64,000 nt of DNA from Chryseobacterium angstadtii (GTDB lineage Bacteria; Bacteroidota; Bacteroidia; Flavobacteriales; Weeksellaceae), in NCBI RefSeq assembly GCF_001045465.1, contig NZ_LFND01000007.1, forward strand, positions 248,001 to 312,000. Reading direction: 5' to 3'. This document shows, piece by piece, positions 55,385 through 63,083 of this stretch. Each line of letters opens with the position of its first letter. The stretch's first letter is position 1. The notes below the pieces were generated by a model, which saw only the letters and a list, made by a program, of their open reading frames with translations, had not been told where the DNA came from and searched no databases. The position numbers were made by a program, and so were the translations under genes.

Positions 55385-55443
55385 GTCATAATTATGATAT
55401 TTTACGTATATTCGGATAACTAAACCCAAAAAATAAATTAATT

Positions 55444-55614
55444 ATGAAAACGAAAATCCTTTCAAACACGAAAAAATTAAACAGAAAAGAGCTTAAAAAC
55501 TTAAAAGGAGAGGGAATCATCATCCGCGACAGGGTATGCTGTACTTCCAATGAAGAAGGCTACTGCTGTGAATGGGCCAGCGATATATGGAACTGCCGTT
55601 ATATCTACTGCTAG
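55444..55614 (+). CDS. Six-cysteine bacteriocin-like small peptide
   Basis: 56 residues. An N-terminal leader-like part rich in Lys (LNRKELKNLKGEG, about 12-24) resembles the leaders of Bacteroidetes bacteriocin-like peptides, with GEG where GG is usual. The C-terminal half has Cys at 32, 33, 41, 42, 51 and the last residue 56, spaced CC-x7-CC-x8-C-x4-C, with three Tyr and two Trp. This suggests a disulfide-rich or modified secreted peptide. No processing transporter is directly adjacent. Own -7 element upstream; no hairpin terminator seen. Confidence 0.65.
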   Translation: MKTKILSNTKKLNRKELKNLKGEGIIIRDRVCCTSNEEGYCCEWASDIWNCRYIYC

Positions 55615-55713
55615 AACTACCCATTATTTTACTTATTAAGATAACTTTCAGGCATACATGATCAGGAGAAAAAGTATCCGGTTGTGTATGCTCTTTTTAG
55701 ATTAATTTCAGAA

Positions 55714-57186
55714 TTACTCGGAGATCCATACACTTACATTTCCTGCAGGAGCCGGAAAATTTCCCCAGCCATTTTCATCAATGCTTATCTTATCCTCCGT
55801 TCTTTTCAGGATGTCATAAAATGTTTTCCCTGCATATTGTTTGCCCATTTCCATGGGTTTGGTGTAAGCTTCTTTATTGCTTAAAACCACAGCGCATCCG
55901 GAATGTTGATCATCTCCTTCGCGTACCCAGCCCAGACAGTTGGCATCTTCAAAATAGTCTTTCTGTATGCCGTATGCGTGTTCTTTTCTAGCTTTTATAA
56001 GCTCTTCAATACCATCTACTTTATCTAGGAAAATTTCCTGATCATTACCTTCCCGGTCTTTATCCGTATAATGAGCACCATAAAGATCCGGGTAAAAAAC
56101 ACAAGGATAGCCGTTCTCGCGAAGAAGAATAAGTGCATAAGCCAAGGGTTTGAACCATGATTCTACCGGAGCTTCAAGCCCCTGCAAAGGCTGCGTATCA
56201 TGATTGTCCACAAGACTTACAGAATGCATAGGATCAGCTTCAGTAAGGGTTTCATCAAAAATTCTCCGGAGATCATAGGAGTTGCCTTCCTTTGAAGCGG
56301 TGTAAAAATTGTTCTGTAGTGAGCTGTCGAAAAGACTCATGCATCCTTCCGTCACCTCAATATATTTTTGGAGAAGATTCAGCTGTCCCGGGGCCCAGTA
56401 TTCTCCCACGGCAAAAATATTTTTTCCGCTGTTGGAGCGTAACATGGTGAGCCATTCTTTATAAAAATCGAAGGAGATATGCTTTAATGCATCCAGTCTT
56501 ACTCCGTCGAAATCTGTGAGGTTGAAATACCATTCTGCCCAGCTGTTGAGCTCTTCACGTACAAAAGGATTACGGTGCTCAATGTCGTTGTACATGAGAT
56601 AATCATAATTCCCTTTTTCATCATCAATCATCTCTTCCCAGTCATTGCCGTATTCAGACTGTATCTTATAAATATGGGAATCCATCCCTTCTGCATAGTC
56701 TACACCGCTGAAACAGGTGAAATTCCATTCAAAATCGGAATGTTTTTTTCCTCTTCCGGGAAATGTAAACTTAGTATAGGATTCTATTTCTATGACATCG
56801 GAAATAATTTTCTCCCGGTTGTTTTCATCCACCTTTACAACGCTGAACTTCTCAAGCTCATCACCACCAGCTTTATGTCCCAGAACGATATCTGCTATCA
56901 CTTCTATACCCTGGCTTTTTAAAGCTTTAATGGCATTTAAATAATCTTTGCTGGTACCGTATTTAGTAGGAAGACTTCCTTTCTGATCAAACTCTCCCAA
57001 ATCATACAGATCATAAGCGTCATATCCTACAGAATATCCTCCATTGGCTCCTTTATAGGCTGGAGGAAACCAGACCGAGGTGATTCCTAATTCAGCCAGA
57101 TAAGCAGCTTGTTTTTCGGCTTCTTTCCATAGTTTTCCATTTCCTTCAGAATACCAGTGGAAAAATTGAATCATCGTAACGTTCAT
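55714..57186 (-). CDS. Alpha-amylase, cytoplasmic GH13 type
   Basis: 490 residues without a signal peptide, like E. coli AmyA. Family 13 motifs: FFHWY start, DIVLGHK, catalytic Asp in GVRLDALKH, general acid Glu in FAVGEYW and the transition-state Asp in LVDNHDTQP. It cleaves internal alpha-1,4-glucan bonds, probably of glycogen-derived dextrins. The ATG gives MNVTMIQFFHWYSEGN; no SP precedes it. Downstream neighbour dinB is 50 bp away on the same strand. Confidence 0.93.
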   Translation of the reverse strand: MNVTMIQFFHWYSEGNGKLWKEAEKQAAYLAELGITSVWFPPAYKGANGGYSVGYDAYDLYDLGEFDQKGSLPTKYGTSKDYLNAIKALKSQGIEVIADIVLGHKAGGDELEKFSVVKVDENNREKIISDVIEIESYTKFTFPGRGKKHSDFEWNFTCFSGVDYAEGMDSHIYKIQSEYGNDWEEMIDDEKGNYDYLMYNDIEHRNPFVREELNSWAEWYFNLTDFDGVRLDALKHISFDFYKEWLTMLRSNSGKNIFAVGEYWAPGQLNLLQKYIEVTEGCMSLFDSSLQNNFYTASKEGNSYDLRRIFDETLTEADPMHSVSLVDNHDTQPLQGLEAPVESWFKPLAYALILLRENGYPCVFYPDLYGAHYTDKDREGNDQEIFLDKVDGIEELIKARKEHAYGIQKDYFEDANCLGWVREGDDQHSGCAVVLSNKEAYTKPMEMGKQYAGKTFYDILKRTEDKISIDENGWGNFPAPAGNVSVWISE

Positions 57187-57236
57187 AGGAGAAGTGATTT
57201 GAGTTGATTTTCTACAAGATAGTGAAAATTTTTCAC

Positions 57237-58334
57237 CTATTGATGGTCAAATTCTTCAAACGGGATTTTTAGTTGAATGGAAATCTGCTTTTTCTCTTCC
57301 GTATTGAGGTGGGAAAGGGACAGCCCTAATAATCTTACAGGTTTGTCAAAAGGACGGAGCTCCCATAGTTTCTTTCCGGTATTGAAATATTGTTCCGGCG
57401 AAGTGAAATAGTCTTCCTTTGTAAAACTTCTTGTGAAAAGGGAGAAATCTTTGTACTTAATCTTTAGGGTTAATGCTCTTCCGAGAATATTGTTTTTTTG
57501 TAATCTCTGATGAAGTTCCTGGCTCAGATGTTCCAGCTTTTCATTGATCTGCTGGTCATCAAAAAGATCTTCAAAAAAAGTTCTTTCTACGGCAACACTT
57601 TTCTGGATGCGATGAGGTTTTACTTCAGAATGGTGAATGCCACGAACCACGTTGTAATAATAACCGCCGGATTTTCCAAAAAGGCGCACCAGCTCTTCCA
57701 GAGATTTTTTCTTTAAATCTTTTCCCTTGTAAATGCCTAAACTAAACATTTTATTAGCGGTAACCTTTCCTACGCCATAAAATTTTTCAACCGGAAGTTC
57801 TTCCAGAAAACCTTCGATTCTGTCAGGATGAATGGTTTTTTGTCCATTAGGTTTATTGATATCGGAAGCAACTTTTGCCAGAAATTTATTAACGGAAATC
57901 CCTGCGGAAGCAGTCAACCCGGTCTGTTCGAATATTTTCTGACGGATTTCTTTAGCAATCTGATTGGCAGATTCTATATCTTTTTTGTTTTCGGTAACAT
58001 CCAGATAGGCTTCGTCCAGAGAAAGAGGTTCTACAAGATCTGTATATTCATGAAAAATTTCACGAATCTGTCTTGATATTTCTTTATATCGTGCAAATCG
58101 GGGCGGAACAAAAATAATATGGGGACATTTTTCCTTTGCTGTTTTGCTTGGCATGGCAGAGCGGACGCCATATTTTCTGGCTTCATAACTTGCCGCTGAA
58201 ACTACACCGCGGTGTTCTCCTCCCACTGCAATAGGCTTTCCTTTGAGAGATGGATTGTCATGCTGTTCCACAGAAGCATAAAATGCATCCATATCCACAT
58301 GAATAATTTTACGGATGGGAAAAGAAGAATCCAT
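57237..58334 (-). CDS. dinB: DNA polymerase IV (Y family)
   Basis: About 365 residues. RKIIHVDMDAFYASVEQ with the first catalytic Asp pair, PLSLDEAYLDVT with the second, fingers/thumb and the little-finger domain follow. Translesion polymerase of the SOS/error-prone type. The ATG at 58334 is preferred: a further ATG at 58355 adds MNPYLCG, but a -7-like element TATCTTTG (58346 down to 58339) lies between the two. No beta-clamp motif assigned. Third gene of a minus-strand row after a thioredoxin-like and a GNAT gene. Confidence 0.92.
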   Translation of the reverse strand: MDSSFPIRKIIHVDMDAFYASVEQHDNPSLKGKPIAVGGEHRGVVSAASYEARKYGVRSAMPSKTAKEKCPHIIFVPPRFARYKEISRQIREIFHEYTDLVEPLSLDEAYLDVTENKKDIESANQIAKEIRQKIFEQTGLTASAGISVNKFLAKVASDINKPNGQKTIHPDRIEGFLEELPVEKFYGVGKVTANKMFSLGIYKGKDLKKKSLEELVRLFGKSGGYYYNVVRGIHHSEVKPHRIQKSVAVERTFFEDLFDDQQINEKLEHLSQELHQRLQKNNILGRALTLKIKYKDFSLFTRSFTKEDYFTSPEQYFNTGKKLWELRPFDKPVRLLGLSLSHLNTEEKKQISIQLKIPFEEFDHQ

Positions 58335-58373
58335 ACCGCAAAGATATGGATTCATTTATTTTGAATTAGGTTC

Positions 58374-58832
58374 TTAAGAAGTTTTCATCCTCATGGTAAC
58401 GAGTAATGATTCGAAGCCTGCTTTTTCGTATGCTTTTACGGCAGATTCATTCTGGGCGTAAACATCCAGTCTTACTTCTGAAATGTCTTTAGATTTTGCC
58501 CAGCTGATCAGTTCATCTAAGATCAGCTTATTAACTCCTTTTCCCCTATGCTCAGGTTTCACGTACATAAATCCTAAATAGACATATTTTTCGAAATTAG
58601 AATAATTATTTTCAGGTTTCCGGATGCGGGCATAGCCGGATGCAATGATTTCGTTATTCTCTTCCGTGACAAGGACTAAAGAATCTTCGGACTTAACGAG
58701 ATGAAGCAGATCATAATAATGAATTTCTCCATCACTAAGCGTGCTGTTAAAAGGCCTCTCTGCAGTTACAATTCCCTGTTCGAATTCTAAAAGGATTTCC
58801 AAATCCTGTTCTGTGGCTTCTCTGGTAATCAT
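58374..58832 (-). CDS. GNAT family N-acetyltransferase
   Basis: 152 residues with the acetyl-CoA motif VKPEHRGKGVNKLILDELISWA and a C-terminal ENESAVKAYEKAGF-like segment (QNESAVKAYEKAGFE). It acetylates an amine of unknown identity. Its ATG overlaps the stop of the thioredoxin-like gene (TAATG). Confidence 0.9.
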   Translation of the reverse strand: MITREATEQDLEILLEFEQGIVTAERPFNSTLSDGEIHYYDLLHLVKSEDSLVLVTEENNEIIASGYARIRKPENNYSNFEKYVYLGFMYVKPEHRGKGVNKLILDELISWAKSKDISEVRLDVYAQNESAVKAYEKAGFESLLVTMRMKTS

Positions 58833-59347
58833 TACTTTAAAAGACGGTTTATGGTTTCCTGAATATCCGGATCTTCAGGAGAAATGGCATAATATTTTGC
58901 AATAGAAGATTTTTGGTCTATCACCATATATCTTGGAATCCAATTGAGATCAACATAATTATTGAAATCATTTTTCCATCCTGAAGCAAACCAGTAATTA
59001 TCCTTGTCCTTCATATTGAATCTTTCGAGACTCTTATCGAAGCCTTCTTTTGATCTTTCCAGTGAAAGGAAGACGAAGTCTATGTTCGGATTATTTCTTT
59101 CCAGTTCTTCAGCTTTGGGAAGTGCTTTCAGACAGTCTCTGCACCATCCGGCCCAGAAATCTATCACTAAAATTTTTCCTTTATGTTGATCCAGAATTTG
59201 CTGAATGGTCGTGTTTTTTCCTTCTTCATCTTCAAGCTTCTGTGCCAGGGCTTCCCTGGAAAAACTGGTTTTTAGCACTTTAGGCTGCTCCTGTGAGTAG
59301 CTTAGCCCAAAAATACTTATCATAAAAATAAATACTAATTTTTTCAT
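58832..59347 (-). CDS. Exported thioredoxin-like (TlpA-type) protein
   Basis: 171 residues. Signal peptide about 1-18 (GLSYSQ), then a thioredoxin fold with the CxxC site in FWAGWCRDCLKALPK and cis-Pro in NWIPRYMVID. A periplasmic thiol oxidoreductase. Overlaps GNAT by 1 bp. Confidence 0.9.
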   Translation of the reverse strand: MKKLVFIFMISIFGLSYSQEQPKVLKTSFSREALAQKLEDEEGKNTTIQQILDQHKGKILVIDFWAGWCRDCLKALPKAEELERNNPNIDFVFLSLERSKEGFDKSLERFNMKDKDNYWFASGWKNDFNNYVDLNWIPRYMVIDQKSSIAKYYAISPEDPDIQETINRLLK

Positions 59348-59555
59348 TTTCTCAATTTCATTTATACAAATCTAAACAATGAAATGCAATTAAGGTTTGA
59401 TTTCTTACGAATTAGGAAAAATTTATAATATTGATGGGCTCTATGAGGAAATGCTATGGTATTATTGCGCGGACCACCCCGTCAAATTCTCAATTGGACA
59501 CCCTCGCGGAGGAGGGGAATGTGCGTTTTAAGTTGTGATATGGGTGGGGAAGTTT
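59348..59555. other. Spacer with a CCACCCCGTCAAATTC-type repeat fragment
   Basis: Bases about 59470-59520 read accaccccgtcaaattctca and then caccctcgcggaggagggg; CCCTC/GAGGG form a small hairpin. The G+C-rich patch differs from its AT-rich surroundings. Probably a dispersed intergenic repeat. Confidence 0.45.
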
Positions 59556-60371
59556 TTACGGGTAGTTTTTAATCAAACCTTTTACCACGGCAATTACATT
59601 CGGCATGGCTTTATTAGCTGCATTCAGGACTTCTTCGTGGGAAACGGCAAGGGCAATATCCGGCCCGCCAAGATCCGTAATCACAGAAATACAGAAAACA
59701 TCCATTCCCATGTGTCGGGCTACAATCACTTCGGGAACGGTGCTCATGCCTACCATATCGCCGCCAATGGCTTTGATCATACCATATTCCGCCGGGGTTT
59801 CAAAGGTTGGCCCCTGTAAGGCTACGTAAACTCCCTGATGAATTTTAATATGATTTTCTGCGGCAACCTTTTCGGCAGTTTCAATCATTTTTCTGTTATA
59901 AGGCTCGCTCATATCTACAAAACGTGGCCCGAACGATTCTATATTTTTACCGCGAAGAGGATGTTCCGGCATCATATTGATATGATCTTTTAAAATGACA
60001 ATATCAGCAACGCTGTAAGCCGGATTTACACCGCCACACGCATTGGAAAGAATAAGATTTTTAATACCTAACAGATGGAAAATCCTTATCGGAAAAGTCA
60101 CTGTTTCCATGGAATGACCTTCATAGTAATGGAAACGGCCGCTCATCATCAGAATCTTTTTGCCATTCAGGGTTCCGTAAATTAATTTTCCTCCGTGTCC
60201 GGCAACAGTAGTTTGCGGGAAATTGGGGATTTCAGAATATTCCAGAATATGAGTGGCTTCTACTTCATCCTGCAGTTTTCCCAATCCGGATCCTAAAACA
60301 ATGGCAAAATCAGGAGTTTCCTGAATGATATTTTGGATAAAATCTGCGGTCTGCTTAATTTTTTCTAACAT
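59556..60371 (-). CDS. Purine nucleoside phosphorylase
   Basis: 271 residues. The trimeric PNP marks: FAIVLGSGLGKL, VAGHGGKLIYGTL, MSGRFHYYEGHSM, NACGGVNP, GVYVALQGPTFETPAEY and MVGMSTVPEVIVARHMGM. It splits purine nucleosides with phosphate in salvage. Overlaps the end of lpxK by 17 bp. Confidence 0.95.
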   Translation of the reverse strand: MLEKIKQTADFIQNIIQETPDFAIVLGSGLGKLQDEVEATHILEYSEIPNFPQTTVAGHGGKLIYGTLNGKKILMMSGRFHYYEGHSMETVTFPIRIFHLLGIKNLILSNACGGVNPAYSVADIVILKDHINMMPEHPLRGKNIESFGPRFVDMSEPYNRKMIETAEKVAAENHIKIHQGVYVALQGPTFETPAEYGMIKAIGGDMVGMSTVPEVIVARHMGMDVFCISVITDLGGPDIALAVSHEEVLNAANKAMPNVIAVVKGLIKNYP

Positions 60372-61380
60372 AATCTAAGATGATTTGATTGAATTCTTCC
60401 TTTTTATCAATAATGACATTGATAGGCCAGTAGTAAACAATTTCTCTAAGATAGTCAAAAGTTTTAAGACGTACATAATCCTTCTCAGTGGTAAGAATCA
60501 GTTTGTATTCACCTAATTTTTTATATTCTGCGGTGATTTTTTTTATATCGTCATCCGTGAAATTATGATGGTCTCTGAATTTTAAATGTTTAACACGCTG
60601 TGAGAATTTTGCCAAGTGTTCCAGAAGAGGCTTCGGATTGGCAATTCCGGTAATTAGCAGGATGTCATAATAATTCAGATTGTTGTCCGGAAGCATTTTA
60701 TCTCTTCCGTATACATTTTCATCGTAGCCGATGGAGGAGAAGAAGACTTTCTGATTGTAGGAAGGTCTTATTCTTGAAATATAATAGCGTTTGGTTTCCT
60801 CAGTAAGTTCATCCGGACATTTGCTGACCATGATGATGTCTGCTCTTTTGGAACCATTTCTGGATTCTCTTAAATCTCCGGCCGGAAGAAGGTGATCTTT
60901 AAAATAAGGATCATTAAAATCGGTCATGAGAATGTTGAATCCTGCTTTGATGGCTCTGTGCTGTAAAGCATCATCCAGAACAAGCACATCAAGATCCATG
61001 TCATCAATTACTTTTTTGGCTCCGGGAACTCTTTCTTCGGAAACGGCAATCACAAAACGGTTTTTGAAGCGTTCGAAAAGCTGCATAGCTTCATCACCGA
61101 CTATTTTATAATTGCTGTCGTAATTGGTGACCTCGTAGCCTTTCGTAAGTCTTCCATATCCACGCGAAAGTACCCCTGTCCTGTAATGTTTGGACAAGTA
61201 TTGGGCGAGATACATCACCATAGGCGATTTCCCGCTTCCACCCACGGAAAGGTTTCCGACATTAATTATCGGGGTCTTAAATTTTGTAGTTTTAAAAACT
61301 CCCAGATCATACATTGTGTTTCGGATACCCGTTACCAAATGATAACCAAGGGAAAAAGGATAAAGGTACCATCTTTTCAT
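60355..61380 (-). CDS. lpxK: Tetraacyldisaccharide 4'-kinase
   Basis: 341 residues. P loop GNLSVGGSGKSPMVMYLAQYL, DDALQHRAIKAG and ILTTEKDYVRL motifs of LpxK, the kinase that phosphorylates lipid A at the 4' position at the inner membrane. It shows a lipopolysaccharide-bearing envelope. Its last 17 bp overlap the PNP gene; the two are cotranscribed. Confidence 0.95.
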   Translation of the reverse strand: MKRWYLYPFSLGYHLVTGIRNTMYDLGVFKTTKFKTPIINVGNLSVGGSGKSPMVMYLAQYLSKHYRTGVLSRGYGRLTKGYEVTNYDSNYKIVGDEAMQLFERFKNRFVIAVSEERVPGAKKVIDDMDLDVLVLDDALQHRAIKAGFNILMTDFNDPYFKDHLLPAGDLRESRNGSKRADIIMVSKCPDELTEETKRYYISRIRPSYNQKVFFSSIGYDENVYGRDKMLPDNNLNYYDILLITGIANPKPLLEHLAKFSQRVKHLKFRDHHNFTDDDIKKITAEYKKLGEYKLILTTEKDYVRLKTFDYLREIVYYWPINVIIDKKEEFNQIILDYVRKN

Positions 61381-61451
61381 ACGTTTGCAAAAATAGGAAT
61401 TTTCATAAGGATTTTGTGTACTATTCTCAAAGACTTTTCATTAAATTAAAG

Positions 61452-61459
61452 TATTTTTG
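61452..61459 (+). promoter_or_regulatory. -7 element before truA
   Basis: TATTTTTG at 61452-61459. An upstream TTG start at 61457 would lie inside it, so the TTG at 61478 is favoured for truA. Confidence 0.5.
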
Positions 61460-61477
61460 TGGAGTTATTATACTACA

Positions 61478-62224
61478 TTGAGATACTTTATTGAATTTTC
61501 TTACAACGGGAAAAATTATTTCGGTTACCAGATACAACCGGATGCCATTTCTGTACAGGAAGAACTGGAAAAAGCGCTTTCCACGATATTGAGGGAAGAA
61601 ATTAAAACCACAGGTGCCGGGAGAACCGATACAGGGGTTCATGCCAAAAAGATATTTGCCCATTTCGATACGGAAAAAGAGGTGGACGAAATCAATCTGC
61701 CCTATAAACTCAATAGTTTTTTACCGCCTGATATTTCTATAAAAAAAATATTTCAGGTGAAGGATGATTTTCATGCCCGTTTTGATGCTACCTACAGAAC
61801 GTATGAGTATTATATTTCTCTTGCCAAAAATCCTTTTACGCAGGAATCTGCATGTCAGCACTGGAAAAGACCGCTGGATATTGATAAAATGAATGAAGCC
61901 TGTAAAATTCTTTTTGAATATGAGGATTTTACAAGTTTCGCCAAATTAAAAACAGATAACAAAACCAATATCTGCAAAATGTACAAAGCAGAGTGGGAGC
62001 AGGATGGAACTGAACTGAAGTTTACCGTTTCAGCCAACCGTTTCCTGAGAAATATGGTTCGTGCTATTGTAGGAACAATGGTGGAAATAGGAAGCGGGAA
62101 AATAAAACCTGAAGATCTGCGTAAAATCATTGAAGACAAACACCGTAATGCAGCAGGAACTTCCGCTCCCGGTCATGGACTATTTCTTGTGGATGTAGGC
62201 TATGAGTTTGAAGCGAAAAAATAG
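61478..62224 (+). CDS. truA: tRNA pseudouridine synthase A
   Basis: About 248 residues. LRYFIEFSYNGKNYFGYQIQP at the start, catalytic Asp in GAGRTDTGVHA, then YEYYISLAKNPF and FLRNMVRAIVGTMVEIG. It makes pseudouridine 38-40 in tRNA anticodon arms. The start is a TTG at 61478, matching the family N-terminus (M/L-RYFIEFSY) and lying downstream of the -7 element; no ATG exists near it. Divergent from lpxK. Confidence 0.92.
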   Translation: MRYFIEFSYNGKNYFGYQIQPDAISVQEELEKALSTILREEIKTTGAGRTDTGVHAKKIFAHFDTEKEVDEINLPYKLNSFLPPDISIKKIFQVKDDFHARFDATYRTYEYYISLAKNPFTQESACQHWKRPLDIDKMNEACKILFEYEDFTSFAKLKTDNKTNICKMYKAEWEQDGTELKFTVSANRFLRNMVRAIVGTMVEIGSGKIKPEDLRKIIEDKHRNAAGTSAPGHGLFLVDVGYEFEAKK

Positions 62225-62460
62225 ATGTTCTGTGTAATAAGCCAGTGTAAGAATAAAAATATTCAAGAGTTTTTATCTATCGTTCGTATTTGTTGATAAT
62301 ACCGGAAAAAATGCTATTTTAGCGATCAATGACTATTTCCATGGAAAATTCGTGTGATTCTTTTATGTAGAATACAGTATTTGCTGGAAATAGAAGTAAG
62401 ACTGTATTAATAATGAAATCAGGATAAATCTGAATTTCCCGCTATATAAAAACACGAATT

Positions 62461-62802
62461 ATGTTATCAATTTTTATTCTTATCGGAGCGTACCGTTACT
62501 ACGCACAGCTTGCTGAAAAATTTGGAAAAACAAAATGGCATTACGGACTTCTGGCCATTGGGGTGTATCTGGGTACTCAGCTGTTCTTCGGATTTTCTTA
62601 CGGGATTTACAAAGGAATTACAGATCCTAACGCTCTTGACAATGTAGATTATACAGGATATTCAATCGTTAATATTGTCAGCTGGATTATTTCAATTGCT
62701 GCGGTATATGGTGTTTATCAACTTCTTGAGAAAAAATTTGTAAAGGAGCAGGTGAATAAGCCGTCTATGGAGATTGAAAAGATCGGAGATCAGGAGGTGT
62801 AG
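62461..62802 (+). CDS. Small hypothetical membrane protein
   Basis: 113 residues with about three hydrophobic segments (near 1-15, 28-48 and 69-92), separated by GKTKWHY and DPNALDNVDYTGYS, and a charged C-terminus ending DQEV. No family recognised. A promoter-like pair TTG (62293-62295) and TATTTTAG (62315-62322) lies upstream. Followed by the double hairpin at 62819. Confidence 0.6.
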   Translation: MLSIFILIGAYRYYAQLAEKFGKTKWHYGLLAIGVYLGTQLFFGFSYGIYKGITDPNALDNVDYTGYSIVNIVSWIISIAAVYGVYQLLEKKFVKEQVNKPSMEIEKIGDQEV

Positions 62803-62818
62803 ATCATGGGTTAAGTAA

Positions 62819-62872
62819 GGTGACTGAGGCTCTCGAAGTCACCGGAATGTTGGCTTCGAGAGCCTCAGCCAA
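62819..62872. repeat. Double hairpin with mutually complementary loops (REP/BIME-like)
   Basis: Hairpin 1: GGTGACT (62819-62825), loop GAGGCTCTCGA, AGTCACC (62837-62843). Hairpin 2: TTGGCT (62850-62855), loop TCGAGAGCCTC, AGCCAA (62867-62872). The two 11-nt loops are exact reverse complements, so the element can also fold as one long hairpin (15-bp stem 62824-62838 with 62854-62868). Confidence 0.85.
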
Positions 62873-63083
62873 CGGAGTGCCTCAGTCTCAGTCAACAGCT
62901 TGTGTGCCGGAAATAGCTGTGAAAGCTTACCCTAATAACTCCCAAAATCTGGTTTAGTATATTCATATTTTAAATCGTCCTTATCTGAAATTATCTATAA
63001 CGATTTGATGAACTTGTAAAGGCAGACAAATTATAAAGTCTTATTTTTGCATAGAATTTTAAATTCTTTCTTCAACTCGTACA

